Positions 60,277 through 64,000 of a DNA stretch of 64,000 nt are shown one piece after another. Source of the stretch: Nonomuraea jiangxiensis (GTDB lineage Bacteria; Actinomycetota; Actinomycetes; Streptosporangiales; Streptosporangiaceae); assembly GCF_900099965.1 (NCBI RefSeq), contig NZ_FNDJ01000004.1, positions 310,001 to 374,000 of the forward strand, written 5' to 3'. Numbering within the stretch: the first letter of the stretch is position 1; each line of letters opens with the position of its first letter. The position numbers and the translations under genes are program-made. Below the pieces are notes generated by a model. It did no database searches. It was given only the letters and a program-made list of their open reading frames with translations, and was not told where the DNA came from.

Positions 60277-61077
60277 TCAGATCTCTTTCTCCAGTGTGTG
60301 CAGATCCCGTTCGGCGAAGAGCCGGTGTTCCCATTCCTCGTGCAGGACGGAGTGGAGACATTCCTTGAGCGGGAAGTTCTCGGCCTGGGGCCAGCCGGGC
60401 TCGGTGCGCGTCACCCGGGAGCCGAGTCGCTCGTCGGTGAGAGACTCCATGACCCGGCGAACCATGGCCTGGCGCTCGCGCCGGACGGCGAGCACCTCGT
60501 CGAGCGGAGGCCGTGCCTCGCGGTCCCACGGAATGCCGTCCCATCCGGGGGCCTCGTCCCACGGCAGGTCCCACCGGTGCCACGGCGCGGCCTCGCAGAG
60601 GACCATCCGGCCCACCCAGCCGGCGCTCACGAAGTTGAGGTGGCGCAGGGTCTGGATGAACGACCACTCCTCGTCGACGCCGCGGTGGAGCGCTTCTTCG
60701 GGGAACGTCCTGGCCCGCGCGACGGTGCCCGCCCACAGGCGCTCCAGGACGGCCCACGCCTCGCGGAACCCGTCGGGGTCCTCGGGGCGCATCTTCGCCC
60801 GCTCGGGCATGCGACGGTTCAGTTCGGCGTCGATGAGCGGAGCGATGTCCACGCCGTTCACGACGACGTTCTCGATCACGCCGTTGATCTCGACGTCGAC
60901 CAGCTCGATGCCGCGCAGGTCGCTCCGGTTGAACAGGGCGCCGCGGATCCGGGCGCCGGTGAAGTCGACCGCGTGCATGCGCGTGTCGTTGAGGTACACC
61001 CGTGTGAAGGCGGCACCGCGCAGGTTGACGCGCTCGAAGCGCGCACCGGCGAGGTTCTGCTGACAGAACTCGGTCAT
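60277..61077 (-). CDS. Pentapeptide-repeat protein fused to a DinB-like domain
   Basis: A 266-residue fusion. The first ~75 residues are pentapeptide repeats of the A(D/N)LXX type (FCQQNLAGARFERVNLRGAAFTRVYLNDTRMHAVDFTGARIRGALFNRSDLRGIEL), a right-handed beta-helix. From about residue 95 a four-helix DinB/DUF664-like domain follows (EEWSFIQTLRHLNFVSAGWVGRMVL, ...FPLKECLHSVLHEEWEHRLFAERDL). Its His residues (RHLNF, HSVLHEEWEH) resemble the DinB metal triad. DinB-like proteins include thiol-dependent metal enzymes (mycothiol or bacillithiol transferases). TAACGT sits 7 nt before the ATG (leaderless). It is divergent from a WYL regulator. Confidence 0.82.
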   Translation of the reverse strand: MTEFCQQNLAGARFERVNLRGAAFTRVYLNDTRMHAVDFTGARIRGALFNRSDLRGIELVDVEINGVIENVVVNGVDIAPLIDAELNRRMPERAKMRPEDPDGFREAWAVLERLWAGTVARARTFPEEALHRGVDEEWSFIQTLRHLNFVSAGWVGRMVLCEAAPWHRWDLPWDEAPGWDGIPWDREARPPLDEVLAVRRERQAMVRRVMESLTDERLGSRVTRTEPGWPQAENFPLKECLHSVLHEEWEHRLFAERDLHTLEKEI

Positions 61078-61084
61078 GCGCCTC

Positions 61085-61147
61085 ACGTTAGGGCTAATTC
61101 CGGACGATTTACTTCCGGCTCATCACGTGACCTCCTAATCTGCTCAT
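61085..61147. promoter_or_regulatory. Divergent leaderless promoters (pentapeptide-DinB / WYL regulator)
   Basis: On the minus strand TAACGT (61085-61090) lies 7 nt before the ATG at 61077. On the plus strand TAATCT (61136-61141) lies 6 nt before the GTG at 61148. The 45 bp between the two -10 boxes must hold both -35 regions, so a bound regulator would affect both directions. A/T-rich GGGCTAATTCCGGACGATTT lies in the middle. Confidence 0.65.
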
Positions 61148-62113
61148 GTGCCCACCGATCTCAGCCCCACCGCACGAGCCCTGCGCACCATGGAGGTCCT
61201 CCAGTCCCGCCCCGGCGTGACGGCCGGCGAGCTCGCCGCGTGTCTGGGCGTCACGGAGCGGGCCGCGCGGCGGTATGTCGGGATTCTCCGGGAGGCGGGC
61301 ATCCCGGTGGAGTCGGCCCGGGGCCCCTACGGCGGATACCGGCTCGGGCGCGGGGCCAGGCTGCCGCCGGTCACCTTCACCGAACTGGAGGCACTGGGCC
61401 TGGTGATGGCGGTGCTCGACGGCCTGCCGGCCGCCGCCGACGACGCCGACGACCTGGTCGGCTCGGCCCTGAGCAAGGTCATCCGGGCGCTGCCCGAGAG
61501 CGTCGGCCGGCAGGCGGCGGCACTGCGGGAGCACGCGTCGGCCGCGCCCGACCGGTCCTCGGCCCGTCCGGATCCCAGCATCACCGGCGAACTCGTCGCC
61601 GCCGTCGCCGGTCGCTCTCGCGTGCTGATCGCGTACCGGAGTGAGATCGGCAACGAGTGGGAGTCCGAGGTGGATCCGTGGGCGGTGGTCGTCCGCCATG
61701 GGCGCTGGTACCTCCTGTGCCACTCCCACCGCGCGGACGCGATCCGTACGTACCGGGTCGACCGCATCCACGCGGTACGGCGGCGCGCGCACCGGTTCGA
61801 GCCGCCCGCGGACCTCGATCCGGTGGCCGTGCTGGAGGAGAACCTGGGCACCGGATGGGAGTTCCCCACCCGCGTGGTGTTCCGGGCTTCGCCGGCCGAG
61901 GTGGCGCCCTGGATACGGCCTCCCATGGGGCGGCTCGAACCATGGGAAGACGGGTGCGTGCTCGTCGGCAGCACCAGCAATCCGGCGATGTACGCGCAAG
62001 AGTGGTTGTCGAATGTGCCCTTCGCGTTCCGTGTCGAGGGCGGGCCGGAGCTCCGGGCCGCGGTCGCGACCGTCGCTTCTCGATTCGCCGCCGCCCTGGA
62101 GGACCAACCCTGA
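61148..62113 (+). CDS. WYL-domain transcriptional regulator (YafY type)
   Basis: A 321-residue regulator. The N-terminal HTH_11/DeoR-like winged helix (about 8-70) contains RALRTMEVLQSRPGVTAGELAACLGVTERAARRYVGILREAGIPVESARGPYGGYRLG. The WYL domain (about 140-215) contains VLIAYRSEIGNEWESEVDPWAVVVRHGRWYLLCHSHRADAIRTYRVDRI, and a WCX-type C-terminal extension follows. The WYL tripeptide itself is present in RWYLL. This class represses or activates a divergent neighbour, here the pentapeptide-DinB/hydrolase operon. TAATCT 6 nt before the GTG supports this start. Confidence 0.92.
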   Translation: MPTDLSPTARALRTMEVLQSRPGVTAGELAACLGVTERAARRYVGILREAGIPVESARGPYGGYRLGRGARLPPVTFTELEALGLVMAVLDGLPAAADDADDLVGSALSKVIRALPESVGRQAAALREHASAAPDRSSARPDPSITGELVAAVAGRSRVLIAYRSEIGNEWESEVDPWAVVVRHGRWYLLCHSHRADAIRTYRVDRIHAVRRRAHRFEPPADLDPVAVLEENLGTGWEFPTRVVFRASPAEVAPWIRPPMGRLEPWEDGCVLVGSTSNPAMYAQEWLSNVPFAFRVEGGPELRAAVATVASRFAAALEDQP

Positions 62114-62142
62114 CGGTGACCGAGCGGCATATGCATGACGCG

Positions 62143-62847
62143 TCAGTCGAAGAGGAAGAGACGCGCGAAGCCGTCCCTGGCGAGCAGGAAGCCCACGATG
62201 GCCAGGACCCAGCCGAGGAAGGCCACGCAGTGGCGTGACAGGTAGGCGCCGATCCGCTGCAGCAGCCGCTCGGCCCGCCCGCGTGCGGCGAGCCGGAGCA
62301 GGAGGAGGAGCAGAGCGGGAAGCACCATGACGACGTTGTAGAGCGCCAGCGTGGGCACCCACTCCACGGGCGACAGCCCCTCGGTGGCCATGAGGCCGAT
62401 GGCGCCCAGGTAGGGGAGCATGGTCACCAGCTCGATGGCGCCGGCCGTCAGGCCGAGCACGACCATTCCCCAGACCGACTTCTGGGACCGCTCGATGCGC
62501 TCGATGGTGGCCGAGGCGTCGCTGCTCCTGCCCTGCTTCGCCCGGCGCTTGGGGTCGAAGCGGAAGCTGAACAGGAACAGCGCCACGCCGACGATCAGCT
62601 CGATCCAGTAGCCGACGGGGCTGTCGAGGCTGTCTCCCAGCGTGTCCAGCATCGGACGGAGCCCGAGCATGAGCGCGACGCCGACGGCGAAGTAGAAGAC
62701 CACGATCGTGATCAGGTAGACGAGCACCTTGCCCACGATGGGGCGCCCCGCCGCCAGCATCAGGAACACGGGGATCAGAAGCGTGCCGATACTCGTGCTG
62801 TCGAGCAGCGCGAGCACTATCAGTCCGATTAACAGTGCGACGGTCAT
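62143..62847 (-). CDS. GAP-family (SfLAP-like) integral membrane protein
   Basis: A 234-residue protein with about six membrane helices, beginning TVALLIGLIVLALLDSTSIGTLLIPVFLML. A cytoplasmic basic loop (FDPKRRAKQGRSSDASATIERIERSQKS) follows helix 3, and ELVTMLPYLGAIGLMATEGLSPVEW lies near 140-165. This is the GAP/Sap family (sulfolipid-1-addressing protein-like), related in topology to LysE/cadmium-type transporters. Mycobacterial members affect export of surface glycolipids, but the role outside mycobacteria is unknown. The start is ATG 62847. It is convergent with the WYL regulator gene (29-bp gap). Confidence 0.85.
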   Translation of the reverse strand: MTVALLIGLIVLALLDSTSIGTLLIPVFLMLAAGRPIVGKVLVYLITIVVFYFAVGVALMLGLRPMLDTLGDSLDSPVGYWIELIVGVALFLFSFRFDPKRRAKQGRSSDASATIERIERSQKSVWGMVVLGLTAGAIELVTMLPYLGAIGLMATEGLSPVEWVPTLALYNVVMVLPALLLLLLRLAARGRAERLLQRIGAYLSRHCVAFLGWVLAIVGFLLARDGFARLFLFD

Positions 62848-63004
62848 CCATCCATTCCTTGCCGAAGCCGAGGACAGCGGGCATGACGAGGACAGCGGCC
62901 ATGCTGTCCGCCCACCAATGGTTGCAGTCCGGCGGCGGCCGAGGACGTGATCTGTATCCGGCTGCTCAACTCCGGGCAGGACCGCTTCGCCCCCGACCGC
63001 GCGG

Positions 63005-63610
63005 TCAGGGGCACACCGGGGCGAGGGCCAGGGTCAGCGCGTCGCGGTGCAGTCCGTCGAGGCGGTCCCGGGTCTCGGCGGCGTGCCCCGCCAGGGCCAG
63101 GCGCGTCCGGCACTCCCCGGCCCGGGCGCGGGCCGGCTCGGTCTGCTTCAGCAGGCGCAGCAGCCTGGGAGTGAGCAGGTCGAGTCGCGGGCGCACCTCC
63201 GTGGCCAGGTCGGGCCGCTCGCGCGGGCGCAGCTCCGGGTGCGCCCGCCAGCGCGCGTGCAGGCCCCGCTGCACCGCCTTGGCCGCCTCGATCTGGGCAC
63301 GGAAGAACCGCGTCCCGGCCTCCGGGGCGAGGCCGATCCGCGCGGACCGCGTGGCGACAGAGCCGAGCAGTTCCCGCTCCCGTGCCGGATCCGTGATCGG
63401 GCCTCCGCCGCCGAACTTCGCCGCCGCCACGGCATCGGCCAGCAGCAGCCGCTGAACGGCCAGCTCGACCAGCCCGGGCAGCCCCGCCGGCACGGGCCGG
63501 GATGCCAGGCTTCCGCGGGGGTCCGCGCCCGGCGGCGCGTACGGCACGGGCGCGGCGGGAACGGCGAGCAGCGCGGCGGCGACGAGCACGGCGGGAACGA
63601 TGGCCATCAC
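63005..63610 (-). CDS. Secreted chorismate mutase (AroQ gamma class)
   Basis: A 201-residue protein with a cleavable signal peptide (IVPAVLVAAALLAVPAAPVPYA). The gamma-AroQ domain (about 45-200) contains ELAVQRLLLADAVAAAKFGGGGPITDPARERELLGSVA, FRAQIEAAKAVQRGLHARW and LDLLTPRLLRLL. This closely follows the secreted mycobacterial enzyme Rv1885c (LLLADKVAAAKF, IEANKVVQRGL). Catalytic Arg, Lys and Glu/Gln positions are visible in VQRLLLAD, AAAKFG and FFRAQIEAAKAVQ. Two Cys (AGECRTRL and APVCP) can form the conserved disulphide. Its role outside the cytoplasm is unresolved in the family. The start is GTG 63610 or ATG 63607. Confidence 0.9.
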   Translation of the reverse strand: MMAIVPAVLVAAALLAVPAAPVPYAPPGADPRGSLASRPVPAGLPGLVELAVQRLLLADAVAAAKFGGGGPITDPARERELLGSVATRSARIGLAPEAGTRFFRAQIEAAKAVQRGLHARWRAHPELRPRERPDLATEVRPRLDLLTPRLLRLLKQTEPARARAGECRTRLALAGHAAETRDRLDGLHRDALTLALAPVCP

Positions 63611-63760
63611 GCTATGTGACTACCCGATCACCCTTTAGCGCATGGCCTCGCGCGCCAGGAGACGAGCGACTCACGATCTTCCACCACGGTCGGGAACCGA
63701 TGCGAAAGCCCGGCCTTACCGATGACTCCGCGTTGGGTGCGAGCCTCTAGCATTTCGCAG

Positions 63761-64000
63761 ATGACCACCTACGACGACACTGACGCGTTCGATCACCCGG
63801 ACTCCTCGGCCCTGCCACCGCGCCAGCAGCGGATCCTGGCCACGATCCGGGACTGGGTGGTCAGGTACGGATACCCTCCGAGCACCCGCGAGCTCGGCCG
63901 CGCGGTCGGGCTGCGGTCGTCCTCGTCGGTGTCGAAACACCTCAGGAGCCTGGAGGAGCAGGGTTTCCTCCGCCGGGGCACGGCGATGACGCGGCCGATC
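63761..64000 (+). CDS. LexA-like repressor, 3'-truncated by the window edge
   Basis: The first 80 codons are visible. After an acidic lead (MTTYDDTDAFDHPDSS) comes the LexA winged helix: PPRQQRILATIRDWVVRYGYPPSTRELGRAVGLRSSSSVSKHLRSLEEQGFLRRGTAMTRPI. This matches LexA helix-turn-helix regions (Q-x-x-I-L-x-x-I, GYPPSxRE, SSSVxxHLxxLExxGxLRR). Whether the C-terminal self-cleaving peptidase domain follows cannot be seen, so it may be LexA proper or a DNA-binding-only paralogue. TAGCAT sits 7 nt before the ATG (leaderless). No GAAC-N4-GTTC SOS box is visible in the preceding 150 bp, which argues against a classic autoregulated lexA. Confidence 0.8.
   Translation, partial: MTTYDDTDAFDHPDSSALPPRQQRILATIRDWVVRYGYPPSTRELGRAVGLRSSSSVSKHLRSLEEQGFLRRGTAMTRPI

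Overview
The window is about 72% G+C. It shows strong third-position GC bias, many GTG starts and many start codons placed 6-8 nt after a TANNNT box. It carries the actinobacterial core order pyrG-nudix-xerD-parA-scpA-scpB-rluB-aroH-tyrA-cmk-der. Together these point to a filamentous, non-mycolate actinomycete, most likely of the Streptosporangiales (Nonomuraea-like). That placement is inference from gene content; no 16S gene is present. I see no transposase, integrase island, CRISPR array, tRNA or rRNA.

Layout. 1-5.3 kb: 3' part of uvrB, an 894-bp spacer holding two different arrays of short repeats, a RIO-type kinase, a zinc-ribbon protein and a Uma2-type protein. 5.3-13.6 kb: membrane and hydrolase genes, then an amine-catabolism-like group: an APH/choline-kinase-fold phosphotransferase and a dimethylglycine/sarcosine-dehydrogenase-like FAD-GcvT protein, divergent across a GGTCTAGACC operator, with a HutC-type GntR regulator next door. 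A nitronate monooxygenase and a LbH acetyltransferase follow. 13.7-28.8 kb: the core chromosome-segregation and aromatic block. A three-gene cassette (NDH-2-like flavoprotein, TetR, carotenoid oxygenase) is inserted between tyrA and cmk. RluB here carries a roughly 320-residue RG-rich tail. 28.8-33.3 kb: a complete T-box leader in front of an archaeal-type aspartyl-tRNA synthetase, then an LprG/P55-like lipoprotein-exporter pair and a MarR regulator.

33.4-44.3 kb: a CDF metal transporter, a small membrane protein, a phosphopantetheinyl transferase and a complete minus-strand mce operon (yrbEA-yrbEB-mceABCDEF-mas). The operon is translationally coupled throughout but has no ATPase gene beside it. 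44.4-53.7 kb: Xaa-Pro aminopeptidase, CBS protein, a repeat-rich exported protein, a cyclase/ThDP-enzyme pair, dhaKLM, a P450 and a PlsC-like acyltransferase. 53.9-64 kb: a Ser/Thr kinase, an MFS/ArsR divergent pair, a DJ-1/GlxA pair, a MerR-TipAS regulator with a textbook 19-bp-spacer promoter, a hydrolase plus pentapeptide-DinB operon facing a WYL regulator, a GAP-family membrane protein, a secreted chorismate mutase and the start of a LexA-like gene.

The strongest regulatory findings are the T-box (specifier GAC, bulge UGGCACC, alternative pairing with the Shine-Dalgarno), the GntR operator, the MerR promoter, the TetR promoter/operator, and a 13-bp hairpin that buries a Shine-Dalgarno. 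A recurrent oddity is that three genes (nitronate monooxygenase, dhaM, dhaL) have tandem copies of their own 3' ends, including the stop codon, just beyond the gene.
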